Positions 10,956-20,183 are shown, counted from the first letter of the stretch. The stretch is DNA of 47,070 nucleotides from Bacillota bacterium (GCA_023400055.1 JAEXFN010000013.1:1-47070), one strand, 5' to 3'. The notes: generated from the sequence alone by a model not told the origin. Numbers and translations are program-made.

Positions 10956-12134
10956 TTATAGATTAACCTTATTCTCTGCAATCGCTCTGCTCAACCGCTC
11001 GGACATCAAGAGCATAAGGATTGCGAAGATCATTAAATAGAACGGATACACTCCCATATTGATATGATCAGCAATGGCACCAAAGAGCGGTGGCATAAAA
11101 GTAGTACCCATATAAGCGCTTGCCATTTGGATGCCGATAATTGCCTGCGAATTCTCCTCGCCGAAGTTCGAAGGCGTTGAGTGAATAATCGAGGGATACA
11201 CCGGAGCGCAGCCAAGACCGATAACGACAAGCCCAAGCAAGGCTGAGATAGCGATTCCCACGGGGAGTCCAAGCAAGACAACGCCAACTATGATGGTTGT
11301 GATTCCGAAGCGAATGAGTCGTTTATCGCCCGCCTTTTCAGCTATAAAGCCGCAGAGAAAACGCCCAAACGTTATGCCAAGGTAAAACAGAGAGGCAAAT
11401 CTCGCGGCAGTTTCGGTGTCCAATCCCCGGTATCGGACCAGATAACTGCTTGCCCACAGCCCGGTGGTGCTTTCCAGCGCACAGTAGCTAAAGAAGGTAA
11501 AAAGAACGAATTTAACTCCCTTAATTTTCAAGGCTTGCGACAGGCTCAGAGCTACCGCAGGCACTTGCCCGCTGTTATTGGCAGATGATTTTCTTTTCCA
11601 AAACGGCAGGCTGATGAAAAGTATCGCGGTCAACCCAATCTGAATGCCGGCCACCGAACGATAACCGGTATTCCAACCTGATCCGCTTACCAGGCAATAG
11701 CTCATGATATATGGGCTTATCGCCGCTCCGACACCCCAAAAGCAGTGCAGCCAGCTCATATGTCGGGGAGCATAGTGCAGCGCGACATAATTGTTTAAGG
11801 CTGCATCAACTGCGCCTGCACCCAGTCCGTACGGAATTGCCCACAGGCAAAGAAAGACGAAAGAACCGGAAATTGAAAAACCGAATAATGCAAGCGCAGT
11901 TAACATAACGCTGATTGCGGTCACAAATCCTGCGCCGAACTTTCTTGTCAGCCGGTCTGACATGAGACTGGAGACGATTGTCCCACCGGCTATAATCATT
12001 GTTATAATGCCAGCATAGGACAACGGCACGTCAAACTGTTTGTACATAACAGGCCACGCAGAGCCGAGAAGCGAATCGGGTAGCCCGAGACTGATAAACG
12101 CGATGTAGATGATGACAAGCAAAATTGAATACAT
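10956..12134 (-). CDS. Major facilitator superfamily transporter
   Basis: A 392-residue integral membrane protein with about 12 hydrophobic segments. The conserved loop SDRLTRKFGAG between segments 2 and 3 is the MFS signature (DRxxRRxG type), and a similar loop (EKAGDKRLIR) occurs in the second half. The overall pattern resembles FucP-like or sugar-type MFS permeases. The ATG at 12134 is chosen because GGGAGG lies five bases before it; the upstream in-frame start has none. It is monocistronic and convergent with the AraC fragment. The adjoining IS200 remnant at its 5' side suggests a rearranged region. The substrate is unknown. Confidence 0.85.
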   Translation of the reverse strand: MYSILLVIIYIAFISLGLPDSLLGSAWPVMYKQFDVPLSYAGIITMIIAGGTIVSSLMSDRLTRKFGAGFVTAISVMLTALALFGFSISGSFVFLCLWAIPYGLGAGAVDAALNNYVALHYAPRHMSWLHCFWGVGAAISPYIMSYCLVSGSGWNTGYRSVAGIQIGLTAILFISLPFWKRKSSANNSGQVPAVALSLSQALKIKGVKFVLFTFFSYCALESTTGLWASSYLVRYRGLDTETAARFASLFYLGITFGRFLCGFIAEKAGDKRLIRFGITTIIVGVVLLGLPVGIAISALLGLVVIGLGCAPVYPSIIHSTPSNFGEENSQAIIGIQMASAYMGTTFMPPLFGAIADHINMGVYPFYLMIFAILMLLMSERLSRAIAENKVNL

Positions 12135-12194
12135 AAATCCTCCCAACACGGGTTGAAACAATTTGGTTGTCAGGTTTGCTGTCTAACTTTAGCA

Positions 12195-12510
12195 AGTCAG
12201 GCACTTTTTTTGTATGTTTGAAACCACCGGCCAAGCCTATGAGCAGCAAAGGAAACTCCCCTTTGCGAAGACAAATGAGGTTCGCCAGCCGCACAAAAAG
12301 CAAAGGAGAAGATTCAATCAATAATGAAAGCTTAGCACATACAAGATGCAATTGTAAATACCACATCGTTTTTGCACCAAAGTACCGCAGCCCAATAATT
12401 TACGGGAAGATAAAAAAAGATATCTGGGTTATTCTAAGAAAACTATATGAACACAAAGGAATAGAGATCATTGACGCAAATGCCTGTAAAGATCATATAC
12501 AATATACAAG
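12195..12510 (+). mobile_element. IS200-type element remnant: left end plus truncated tnpA
   Basis: The segment starts with a T-run then TATGTTTGAAACC, a paired block (CTCCCCTTTG ... CAAAGGAGAAG) and the beginning of a Y1 transposase. This resembles the IS200 left end, in which a hairpin hides the tnpA ribosome site. The similar stretch at 22632-22780 shares the same order of parts. The element is cut inside tnpA at about 12510, and I see no right end. Confidence 0.6.
12320..12510 (+). pseudogene. IS200/IS605 TnpA fragment with mutated HUH motif
   Basis: The frame reads SLAHTRCNCKYHIVFAPKYR and continues to DANACKDHIQY, which is the N-terminal third of a Y1 transposase. The normal HUH metal site DHIHM appears as DHIQY, so the second histidine is lost. 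The sequence then leaves the family and the catalytic tyrosine region is missing. No start codon with a ribosome site is visible at the expected place. It is inactive. Confidence 0.75.
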
Positions 12511-12776
12511 TGGCATTTTTTGTCGACACTTAATTGCGGCTTCAATTCGCAATCCGCGCTTTATACCGAAATTAGCGGCACCAACGGCACCATGTTAATA
12601 CCGGGAACTTTTAGCGGCTCAGGAAAACCGGAATGGCGGATGGAGAAGTTTCCCCGGTCCTCGAAGCTGCTTCCCCATGACTTGCTCCACCATCCCCAAG
12701 GTTTAATCAGGCTTCCCTGAGGGTTGGTCCGGTATTTTTGAAGCTTGGTATTGCATCCTGAAGCTTTGGATCAGTT

Positions 12777-13071
12777 TCCCCAAGCCTTGAGGAAGCTGGG
12801 ATGGTCTTCGAAGCGACAGGGATCCGCTTCGCGAAAGCGGGGACGGTGCTTGAGAAAGTGGGGATGGTCCTCGGGGAAGCAGGGATGGCTCCGTCCTATG
12901 AACGGACCATGACGTACCTAACAAGGACGAAGACCGTACCTAACAAAGATCATCGCATACCTAACACGGATGCGTCCGTCCTTTGAGGGGCGAAGACCAT
13001 CCCTAACACGGACATATCTCATTCCTTTAGGGACGGTCGTCGTCCCTAAAGGACCAAAGACCATCCCTGAC
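12777..13071. repeat. GC-rich degenerate 21-bp tandem array without DnaA boxes
   Basis: From 12777 the sequence falls into diverged 21-bp units, for example GGGATGGTCTTCGAAGCG(ACA) at 12798, 12819, 12840, 12861 and 12882, then units ending in TACCTAAC or ATCCCTAAC at 12903-13007, one 22-bp unit at 13008, and more to 13071. Weaker units extend back to about 12700. Open frames on both strands show a seven-residue period, which follows from the unit length; I do not regard them as genes. The period equals that of the DnaA-box arrays elsewhere in the window. Confidence 0.75.
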
Positions 13072-13255
13072 ATCAGGACGGAAACTTGAATGGTAGCCTT
13101 TAGTGAATATTCAGTCCCAAGGGAAATTTTAAAACGTCGCGAGCTTGTACGGTAAGGTATAAGTTCTTTTTTTATTATCATAATTACACAATCAAAACAA
13201 AAATTATCTAATTATATATATTTTGGTATTTTATTTACATTGGTTTGTCATTGTC

Positions 13256-13284
13256 TTGACATTTCTTTGATCCGGAATTATAAT
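13256..13284 (+). promoter_or_regulatory. Consensus sigma-A promoter of the HyuA/permease cluster
   Basis: TTGACA (13256-13261) and TATAAT (13279-13284) are both perfect and separated by 17 bp, in an AT-rich stretch. The predicted start of transcription, near 13291, lies inside a 19-bp palindrome. So strong a promoter implies control by a repressor. Confidence 0.85.
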
Positions 13285-13287
13285 TAA

Positions 13288-13306
13288 AGTACTTATTATA
13301 AGTACT
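13288..13306. promoter_or_regulatory. 19-bp palindromic operator over the transcription start
   Basis: AGTACTTAT-T-ATAAGTACT is a perfect palindrome with a single central base, starting four bases after the -10 box. A bound dimer would block initiation. The ROK regulator at 18990-20183 in the same cluster is the nearest candidate repressor; this assignment is inferred from position only. Confidence 0.75.
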
Positions 13307-13414
13307 AAAATAACAGAAAAATCCATTGGAAAAGCAAAGGAAGTGATGAAATACCCCAATCATAATCATTCCCAAACTGAACCTCAAAACGCGGTGAAAG
13401 GAGATGGCTTATTG

Positions 13415-14728
13415 ATGGTAACGTCGATCTTTATCTTGTTGCTCTTTCTGGTGATCGCCTTATTGATGGTGACGCGAAAATTACCGACCATCTTAGCTTT
13501 GCCCATCCTGGCGGTGGGGGTGGCGGCAATCGCCGGAGTGCCTTTGATCGCCGTCGGCAAGGACGGTAACGATACGGGATTGCTCAATTTCGTGGTCCAA
13601 GGCGGGGCCACGAAACTGGGCGTCGCCTATTGCGCGGTGATCCTGGGCGCTTGGTTGGGTCAGTTTATGAGTCAGACCGGCATTTCGAAAACGATTATCA
13701 AAGGAGCGGCCGAATTGGGAGGGGACCGGCCGTTTTTGGTGACGATCCTGGTCACGATCGCGGTCTCGCTCCTGTTTACCACGATTGACGGCATCGGCGC
13801 GGTGATCATGATCGCCACCATCGCCATGCCGATCATGATCTCGGTGGGGGTCCCGGCGCTCATCGCCGCCTGCATGTTCATCTTCGCGATGGCCATCGGC
13901 GGGATTATCAACATGTCCAACTGGGCTTTTTATACCACCGCCACCGGAGTCCAGCAGTCCCAGGTCCAGGCCTTCGCGGTCACCATGGCCGTGTTGACCG
14001 CGGTGGTCGCCCTGATCTTCGCCATCGTGGAGTTTAAACGAACCGGCACCAAATTTGCCTGGGCGGTTCAGACCAAGCCGGCCATCCCCCAAGGGGAGTT
14101 CGTCAAGGCCCCGATGCTTTCATTGCTGACGCCGCTGGTGCCGATCGTTTGCGTCATCGGCTTCCAATGGCCGATCCTGCCGGCGTTCCTGGCGGGCCTG
14201 TTATGGTGCTTCTTAACGGTTTGGCTGTTTTCGGCGCAGAAGGATCTGGGCAAGCTCCTGTCGCTGCTCACCAAATCGGCGTTCGACGGGATGACCGACA
14301 GCGCGCCGGCGGTGCTGCTGATGATCGGGATCGGCATGGTCCTCAATTCGTTCATGCATCCGCAAGTGGCCCAGAGCATCAGCCCGTTCCTGAAGGTGAT
14401 CATTCCGGGCAACCCCATCGCCTATGTGCTGTTCTTCGCGATTCTGGCGCCCTTGGCCCTGTATCGCGGACCGTTGAACATGTGGGGCCTGGGCAGCGGA
14501 GTCGCTGCGGTGATCATCGGTTTGAAGGTATTGCCCGCGCCGGCGGTTTTCAGCGCCTTCCTGGCGACGGAGCGGGTGCAGTCGATCGGCGATCCCACCA
14601 ATACCCATAACGTCTGGTTCGCCAATTATGTCGGGACCGACGTCAACAAGATCTTGCTGAAAGTTTTGCCTTATATTTGGAGTCTGGCGGTCGTCGGCCT
14701 GATCATCGCCGCGTTTATGTGGTTTTAA
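13415..14728 (+). CDS. GntP/CitMHS-like inner-membrane permease
   Basis: A 437-residue polytopic protein with about 11-12 hydrophobic segments and the general pattern of the ion-transporter superfamily (gluconate/citrate-type carboxylate permeases), including FTTIDGIGAVIMIATIAMPIM and a second-half counterpart YRGPLNMWGLGSG. It probably imports an organic anion, with proton or sodium symport. Two starts are plausible: ATG at 13415 (or TTG 13412) after AAAGGAG, or ATG at 13346 with AAAGGA five bases before it, which would add 23 hydrophilic residues. It is the first gene after the consensus promoter and operator, so it should supply the substrate handled by the downstream enzymes. Confidence 0.72.
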   Translation: MVTSIFILLLFLVIALLMVTRKLPTILALPILAVGVAAIAGVPLIAVGKDGNDTGLLNFVVQGGATKLGVAYCAVILGAWLGQFMSQTGISKTIIKGAAELGGDRPFLVTILVTIAVSLLFTTIDGIGAVIMIATIAMPIMISVGVPALIAACMFIFAMAIGGIINMSNWAFYTTATGVQQSQVQAFAVTMAVLTAVVALIFAIVEFKRTGTKFAWAVQTKPAIPQGEFVKAPMLSLLTPLVPIVCVIGFQWPILPAFLAGLLWCFLTVWLFSAQKDLGKLLSLLTKSAFDGMTDSAPAVLLMIGIGMVLNSFMHPQVAQSISPFLKVIIPGNPIAYVLFFAILAPLALYRGPLNMWGLGSGVAAVIIGLKVLPAPAVFSAFLATERVQSIGDPTNTHNVWFANYVGTDVNKILLKVLPYIWSLAVVGLIIAAFMWF

Positions 14729-14766
14729 ATGGGCTGGATTTATCGTTCTAATTAATTGTAACTGCA

Positions 14767-14809
14767 GGGATTGGATATTTTATCGTTCAACGGTAAAATA
14801 TCCAATCCC
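14767..14809 (+). promoter_or_regulatory. Perfect 16-bp inverted repeat between permease and hyuA
   Basis: GGGATTGGATATTTTA and TAAAATATCCAATCCC pair perfectly around an 11-base loop. No T-run follows, so it is not a standard terminator. It sits in the 110-bp gap between the permease and the HyuA-type gene. It could attenuate read-through or protect the upstream permease mRNA from 3' decay. Confidence 0.75.
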
Positions 14810-14838
14810 GTTGACACACTGAAACATGGAGCGAAAAG

Positions 14839-16983
14839 ATGAAATACCGAATCGGAATCGATGTCGGCGGAACCTTCACCGACGCTGTGGTCATTGATGA
14901 CGGCACCTATGAGCTGGTCGGCACGCTAAAGCGGCCCACCACCCATTTCGCTCCCGAGGGAGTGGCCGCCGGCATCGTCGAAGTCATCCGCGGAGTGATC
15001 GAAAAATACGCCATCGCTCCCGAGGATATCGTTTTTATCGCGCACGGAACGACCCAAGCCACCAACGCCCTGCTGGAAGGCGACGTGGTTCCGGTGGGTA
15101 TTCTCGGCATGGGTCACGGCATGATGGAAGAGCTGAAGGCCAAGAACGACACCCAGGTGGGCGACATCGAATTGGCGCCGGGCAAATACCTGAGGACCTT
15201 CCATCGCTATTTCGACCCGGCCCGGGAGAATGAGGCCGCGAAGCTCATTGGCGAGCTCAAGAACGAGGGTTGCCGGGTCATCGTCGCCAGCGCGGCTTTC
15301 GCGGTGGATGACCCCGCCGCTGAACTGGCGGTGATGGCGCAGACGGCGGCCCTGGGAATTCCCGGCGTAGGCAGCCATGAGATATCCAAACTGTACGGCT
15401 TGAAGATCCGGACCCGGACGGCGGCGATCAACGCCAGCATTCTGCCGAAGATGATGGAGACGGCCGACATGACCGAATCGAGCGTCAAACGGACCGGCAT
15501 CAAGGCGCCGCTGATGATCATGCGCTGCGACGGCGGGGTCATGGATATCAATGAAGTCCGCAAACGGCCCATCTTCACCATGCTTTCCGGGCCGGCCGCC
15601 GGAGTCGCCGGCGCCTTGATGTACGAGAAGATCTCCAACGGCATCTTCCTGGAGGTCGGCGGCACCAGCACCGACATTTCGGTAATCAAAAACGGCAAGG
15701 TGATGGTGGAGTACGCCGAGGTCGGCGGGCACAAAACCTATTTGAACTCCTTGGATGTCCGGACGGTGGGGATCGCCGGGGGCAGCATGGTCCGGATCGG
15801 CCCGGCGGGCGTGGTGGATGTCGGCCCGCGCAGCGCCCACATCGCCGGATTGGGTTATACGGTCTATGCGGATCCGGCGGAGATCAGCGAGCCGCAGATT
15901 GCGCTATTTCGACCCCGGCCCGACGATCCGGCCGACTATGCCACCGTTACCTGCGGCGGCAAGCAATTCGCGATCACCGTATCCTGCGCCGCCAATATCC
16001 TGGGCTATGTCCAAGCCGGCCATTACGCTTACGGTTCCAAAGCAGCGGCGACGCGGGCCTTCCAACCCTTCGCCGAACGCTATGGGATCTCGGTCGAAGC
16101 GTTCGCCAAACAAATTATGGATAAGGCTTCACAGAAGAATGAAGCCGTCCTCAAACAGCTGTTCAGCGACTATCAACTGCAACCGGAGGAGATCACCCTG
16201 GTGGGGGGCGGCGGCGGCGCGGCGGCGATCGTGCCCTATCTGGCCGAGTATATGCAACTGAAGCATCGGATCGCCAAGAACGCCGAGGTCATTTCGCCGA
16301 TCGGGGTGGCCCTGGCGATGGTCCGCGACGTCGTGGAACGGACCATCGCCAACCCGACCGACGCCGATATCCTGAAAGTGCGCAAGGAAGCCGAGCAGGC
16401 GGCGATCCAATCGGGCGCCGCGCCGGGCTCCGTCGAACTCCACGTCGAGGTCGATCCGCAACGGAGCATCGTCCGGGCGATCGCCACCGGAACCACCGAG
16501 TTGCGCGCCAAGGACCTGCTCCAAAAGAAGCTGCCGGAAGCGGAGATCAAGGCCATCGCCGCCCAATCGCTGGGAGTGGCGGAGGAATGCCTTTCGATCA
16601 TCGGGGGCACCGGGGATATCTATATCGTCCAAGGCCGTTCGGTCGCCAAGAAATGCTGGGGTTTGCTCAAGAAAGAGATCAAGGCGCTACGGGTAATCGA
16701 CAGCGAAGGGATCATCCGGCTCCAGAAAAATAGCGGCGAAGCTTTCAAAATAAACGTCGCCCATTTCCATGAGGAGTTGGCCCAGGCGGTCGAGCAGTGC
16801 ACCAGCTATTTTGACGGGGCCAAAGAAGTGCCCGATGTCTACGTGTTTTATGGCAAAAAGATCATTGATTTGTCCGGCTTGGTCGATGCGGCGCAGATCG
16901 TCGCCGTGGCCGGAGTGGAGATTCAGGGAATAGCGGAGGACAGTCTCGTGTACGCCTTGATCTGCCGGAAGAATAACCGGTAA
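14839..16983 (+). CDS. Hydantoinase/oxoprolinase-family ATPase (HyuA-like)
   Basis: A 714-residue protein of the hydantoinase A / 5-oxoprolinase N-terminal type, which hydrolyses cyclic amides using ATP, normally with a HyuB partner. The sugar-kinase/HSP70-like ATP fold is visible: GIDVGGTFTDAVV (residue 5), AHGTTQATNALLEG (about 68), GGTSTDIS (about 274) and GGGGGAAAIVPYL (about 455). The start has GGAG nine bases upstream. No hyuB gene is present, so it either acts alone, as some family members do, or with a partner elsewhere. Downstream genes on the same strand include a metallopeptidase-like protein and an FAD oxidoreductase, suggesting stepwise breakdown of a nitrogen-containing compound. 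The exact substrate is unknown. Confidence 0.87.
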   Translation: MKYRIGIDVGGTFTDAVVIDDGTYELVGTLKRPTTHFAPEGVAAGIVEVIRGVIEKYAIAPEDIVFIAHGTTQATNALLEGDVVPVGILGMGHGMMEELKAKNDTQVGDIELAPGKYLRTFHRYFDPARENEAAKLIGELKNEGCRVIVASAAFAVDDPAAELAVMAQTAALGIPGVGSHEISKLYGLKIRTRTAAINASILPKMMETADMTESSVKRTGIKAPLMIMRCDGGVMDINEVRKRPIFTMLSGPAAGVAGALMYEKISNGIFLEVGGTSTDISVIKNGKVMVEYAEVGGHKTYLNSLDVRTVGIAGGSMVRIGPAGVVDVGPRSAHIAGLGYTVYADPAEISEPQIALFRPRPDDPADYATVTCGGKQFAITVSCAANILGYVQAGHYAYGSKAAATRAFQPFAERYGISVEAFAKQIMDKASQKNEAVLKQLFSDYQLQPEEITLVGGGGGAAAIVPYLAEYMQLKHRIAKNAEVISPIGVALAMVRDVVERTIANPTDADILKVRKEAEQAAIQSGAAPGSVELHVEVDPQRSIVRAIATGTTELRAKDLLQKKLPEAEIKAIAAQSLGVAEECLSIIGGTGDIYIVQGRSVAKKCWGLLKKEIKALRVIDSEGIIRLQKNSGEAFKINVAHFHEELAQAVEQCTSYFDGAKEVPDVYVFYGKKIIDLSGLVDAAQIVAVAGVEIQGIAEDSLVYALICRKNNR

Positions 16984-17016
16984 GTCGGGGACGGAAAGAG
17001 ACTTTCATAAGATCAG

Positions 17017-17577
17017 ATGGACTATTTCTTTCAGCCGCGGGCTGAATTGGGTTTGCACGAGCTGCAAAACGATCTGTTATTTGCGCGAATACCACCGGAG
17101 CGCTATCCCCAGCTCATTGAAGGGGCGTGGCAAACCGGCCGGGAGACCGCGTGGCGCTACATCCGTCAATATGGCACTTGCGATCCGGAGGAATTGGCCG
17201 TCCGGCTCGGGCTGACCCTTGCCGAACAGGAGCAGGGCTGGGTGGCGCCGGAGTACCGGATCTGCAGCGAGTATTACAGCAATCCGCGGCGGATCATTCT
17301 GTATCGGGATACCATCCGTGGCGAGCTGGAGAAGCTTAAGGCGAAAGGGATCGGCCGGTATGAGGACTACGCCGCGATCCGGCCGTTGTTCATCGCCCAT
17401 GAGCTCTTCCATCATATCGAGTGCCATGATATCGGCCTCACCTCGCGCCGGGATAAACTGACCGTGTTCCGGTGGGGCCCGTTCCGGCTCACCTCGGGCA
17501 TCAAGGCGCTGTCGGAGATCGGGGCGCACGGCTTTACCAAGACTTTATTGAATTTAGAGGAGGAAGTCACAGCATGA
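17017..17577 (+). CDS. Small metallopeptidase-like protein with HExxH motif
   Basis: A 186-residue soluble protein that I do not recognise as a named family. It has one zincin-type motif, AHELFHHIEC (about residue 128), with HELFH as HExxH, preceded by a conserved-looking block (PRRIILYRDTI) typical of ImmA/IrrE-like or M78-like zinc peptidases. No signal peptide or membrane segment is visible. The last codons overlap the next gene's start (ATGA), so it is translationally coupled to the FAD oxidoreductase. It sits inside a catabolic operon rather than next to an XRE repressor, which argues against a phage-style ImmA role. It may be an amidohydrolase or a maturation factor for neighbouring enzymes. 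Confidence 0.72.
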   Translation: MDYFFQPRAELGLHELQNDLLFARIPPERYPQLIEGAWQTGRETAWRYIRQYGTCDPEELAVRLGLTLAEQEQGWVAPEYRICSEYYSNPRRIILYRDTIRGELEKLKAKGIGRYEDYAAIRPLFIAHELFHHIECHDIGLTSRRDKLTVFRWGPFRLTSGIKALSEIGAHGFTKTLLNLEEEVTA

Positions 17578-18938
17578 AGCCCTATGATGTGATTGTGGTG
17601 GGCGGCGGAGTTTCCGGGAGCGTCGCCGGCATCGCCAGCGCCCGGGCGGGCGCCAGGACCCTGATCGTGGAGAAGATGGGCTTTTTGGGAGGCATGCTCA
17701 CCGCCGGGGGCGTCGGCCCGATGATGACCTTCCACGCCGGTGCGGTTCAGGTGGTGCGGGGCATCGCCGAAGAAGTGGTTCAAAACCTGCAACAGAGCGG
17801 CGGATCGCCGGGGCACATCGTGGACAGCACCGGTTATACCTACACGGTCACTCCGTTCGATGCGGAACTGTTAAAACATGTTTTAGAAAAGATGTATTTA
17901 GCTGCCGGCGGCGAAATTTTATATCACAGCATGCTCGCCGGGGTCGCGGTAGCCGCAGGAGAGATCGCGGCGATCACGGTCGCCACCAAGTCCGGCCCGC
18001 TAGAGCTCAAAGCGGCCAACTTCATCGATGCCAGCGGCGACGGCGACCTGGCCGCCTGGGCCGGCGTGCCTTTTTTGCTGGGCCGTCCCGGCGATCACCT
18101 GAGCCAGCCGCTGACGATGAATTTCAAACTGGGCCGGGTCGACATTCCGGCGGTGAAGGAATACATCCGGAATCATCCGGAGGAGTTCCCCGAAGCCCGG
18201 ATCGATCTGCTCGATAAAGCGCCGCGGTTGTCGATGGGCGGCTTCACCGGGATCTTCGCCGCGGGCCGCAGCACCGGCGAGATCAGTTTCACCCGCGAAT
18301 GCATTCTGTTATTTGAGACCAACCATCCCGGCGAGGTGATCGTCAATACCACCCGGATTCAGAAGGTCGATCCGACCGACGCCTGGGAGTTGAGCGGCGC
18401 GGAAGTGGAAGGCCGCCGCCAGGCGTTGGAACTTTTTCAATTCATGAAGCGGCGGGTACCGGGTTTTGCCGACGCGGTCCTCATCAGCAGCGGTCCCAAC
18501 GTCGGCGTGCGGGAGTCCCGGAAGATTCAGGGGATATACGTCCTGACCGCCAACGATCTGCTGGAGCAGCTTCCTTTCGCCGATGAGATCGCCTGCGGAG
18601 GCTATCCGGTCGACGTCCACAGTCCCGACGGCGAGGGCACCGCTTCGCGCCACTTGGAATGGGGCGCGGTTTACGGCATACCTTACCGCTCACTCATTAA
18701 CGAGCGGGTGACCAATCTGATCAATGTCGGCCGTTGCATCTCGGCGACCCACGAGGCCTGCGCGGCGATCCGGGTTTCGCCGATCGCCATGGCGGTGGGG
18801 CAAGCCGGAGGAAGCGCCGCGGCGCTCGCCAGCCGCAACCATTGGGCCACCGCGGACCTGGACTATCGGAGCTTGCGTGCCGAGTTGCTGCAAGGCGGCG
18901 CGTTTCTCCGTCCGGAAAAGGATGGAATCGAAGCATAA
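17574..18938 (+). CDS. FAD-dependent oxidoreductase
   Basis: A 454-residue flavoprotein. The N-terminus has the Rossmann dinucleotide motif VVVGGGVSGSVAGIASARAG, ending in an acidic-strand region (LIVEK), and the GGMLTAGG segment that is typical of the FAD_oxidored family (PF12831). NFIDASGDGDLAAWAG (about residue 145) and the C-terminal GRCISATHEA / AMAVGQAGG motifs complete the FAD site. Start at 17574 overlaps the stop of the upstream gene and has GAGGAGG upstream. It likely oxidises an amino-acid- or hydroxy-acid-type intermediate of the pathway; the substrate cannot be deduced. Confidence 0.9.
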   Translation: MKPYDVIVVGGGVSGSVAGIASARAGARTLIVEKMGFLGGMLTAGGVGPMMTFHAGAVQVVRGIAEEVVQNLQQSGGSPGHIVDSTGYTYTVTPFDAELLKHVLEKMYLAAGGEILYHSMLAGVAVAAGEIAAITVATKSGPLELKAANFIDASGDGDLAAWAGVPFLLGRPGDHLSQPLTMNFKLGRVDIPAVKEYIRNHPEEFPEARIDLLDKAPRLSMGGFTGIFAAGRSTGEISFTRECILLFETNHPGEVIVNTTRIQKVDPTDAWELSGAEVEGRRQALELFQFMKRRVPGFADAVLISSGPNVGVRESRKIQGIYVLTANDLLEQLPFADEIACGGYPVDVHSPDGEGTASRHLEWGAVYGIPYRSLINERVTNLINVGRCISATHEACAAIRVSPIAMAVGQAGGSAAALASRNHWATADLDYRSLRAELLQGGAFLRPEKDGIEA

Positions 18939-18989
18939 CCCGGTTTAGGCCCGAACCCTCAACATCGAAATATAAACAGAGGAAGATCT

Positions 18990-20183
18990 ATGGCTAAGTT
19001 ATATCAGAACACCGCTGAAATTCGTAGCTTTAACACCAAGAAAATCATTGAAGTCCTGCGTTTTCACGAACCGGTCACCCGGAAGGACCTCGCCGAGAGC
19101 CTGGACCTCAGCTTTGCCACGATATCCAATATTTGCAATCAGCTCATTCATGACGGCTTTTTGCTGGAGACGGAGTCCGAGGCGTTCAACGGCGGACGGA
19201 TCCCCAAGCTGGTGGCGGTCCATCCCGCCTCCAAGTATATCCTGGGGCTGGATCTGATTCGCAAGGACCGTATCAAAGCAGTCCTGATCAACTTGAAAAA
19301 CGAGGTGGCGCGGGTCGAGGAGGCCACAGTCCCCGCAACCGCCACCATGCAAGAGGCGCTGGGGATCATCGCGACACTGGTCGAAAGGTTGTGCCGTTCG
19401 GCGGGCCTCGCCGCGGAAGCGATCCTGGGGATCGGGGTCGCGGCGCCGGGCATCTTCAGCAAAGAAAGCAATAACCTGGTCAACTCCACCAATCCCATCT
19501 ATGAGGACCAGCCCCTCAAGGAAGAGTTGGAGCGGCTCTTTGGGCTCCCGGTCTTTATCGAAAACGAGTCCAACCTGTTGGTGATGGCAACGGCCTTGGC
19601 CGGCTATCGCGCCAGTAAGAACCGGGACCTCATCTATATTTACTGCGGTGAAGGTTTGGGCGCCGGGATCATCAGCGACGGCAAGGTGGTGACGGGTAGC
19701 AAGGGCCTGGGCGGCGAGATCAGCCACATTCCCATCGGGGAAGCCGGTTTCGAATGTTATTGCGGCCACCGGGGCTGCGTGGAAACGGAACTGACCATGG
19801 CCGGTTTTTTGCGAAAGTACCACCGGCTGCTCGGCAGCGAACCCCGCCTGACCGCCGAAGCCTGGGAGGAGTTTGGCCAGGCGATCGTCGCGAAGCAACC
19901 GGCGGCCCTGGCGGTCATCCGTGAGAACGGCGTCTTACTCGGCAAATTGTTAGCGATTTTGATCAATATTTTCGATCCGGAGGCGATTTATATCGGCGGG
20001 ATTACCGAAAAATTGTTTGACGATCTCTATCCGGCGATCATGGCTGAGGCCCGGAGCCGCACCATTGTCAGCTCTTTACATGAAATATCCGTCTATTGCA
20101 GCGCTGATTATGAACAGCTGATTTATCAAGGTTGCGGCGAAATGGTGTTTACCCATTGGAAACCGCCGTTCGCCAAGACTTGA
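18990..20183 (+). CDS. ROK-family transcriptional regulator
   Basis: A 397-residue NagC/XylR-type regulator: an N-terminal winged helix (residues 15-70, VTRKDLAESLDLSFATISNICNQL) joined to a ROK sugar-kinase fold. The zinc site CYCGHRGCVET (about residue 255) is intact. The phosphoryl-transfer motif, normally ENDxN, reads ENESN, so the catalytic aspartate is replaced by glutamate, consistent with a ligand-binding regulator lacking kinase activity. GAGGAAG precedes the ATG. It lies between the FAD oxidoreductase and the PfkB kinase and is the only regulator of the cluster, so it probably binds the palindrome at 13288-13306 and senses a (phospho)sugar. Confidence 0.92.
   Translation: MAKLYQNTAEIRSFNTKKIIEVLRFHEPVTRKDLAESLDLSFATISNICNQLIHDGFLLETESEAFNGGRIPKLVAVHPASKYILGLDLIRKDRIKAVLINLKNEVARVEEATVPATATMQEALGIIATLVERLCRSAGLAAEAILGIGVAAPGIFSKESNNLVNSTNPIYEDQPLKEELERLFGLPVFIENESNLLVMATALAGYRASKNRDLIYIYCGEGLGAGIISDGKVVTGSKGLGGEISHIPIGEAGFECYCGHRGCVETELTMAGFLRKYHRLLGSEPRLTAEAWEEFGQAIVAKQPAALAVIRENGVLLGKLLAILINIFDPEAIYIGGITEKLFDDLYPAIMAEARSRTIVSSLHEISVYCSADYEQLIYQGCGEMVFTHWKPPFAKT

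Noticed and set aside
12703..12986. Seven-residue periodic frames on both strands at 12.8 kb as coiled-coil or repeat proteins
   Set aside because: Both strands are open over the same period, and neither has a ribosome site or a recognisable family.
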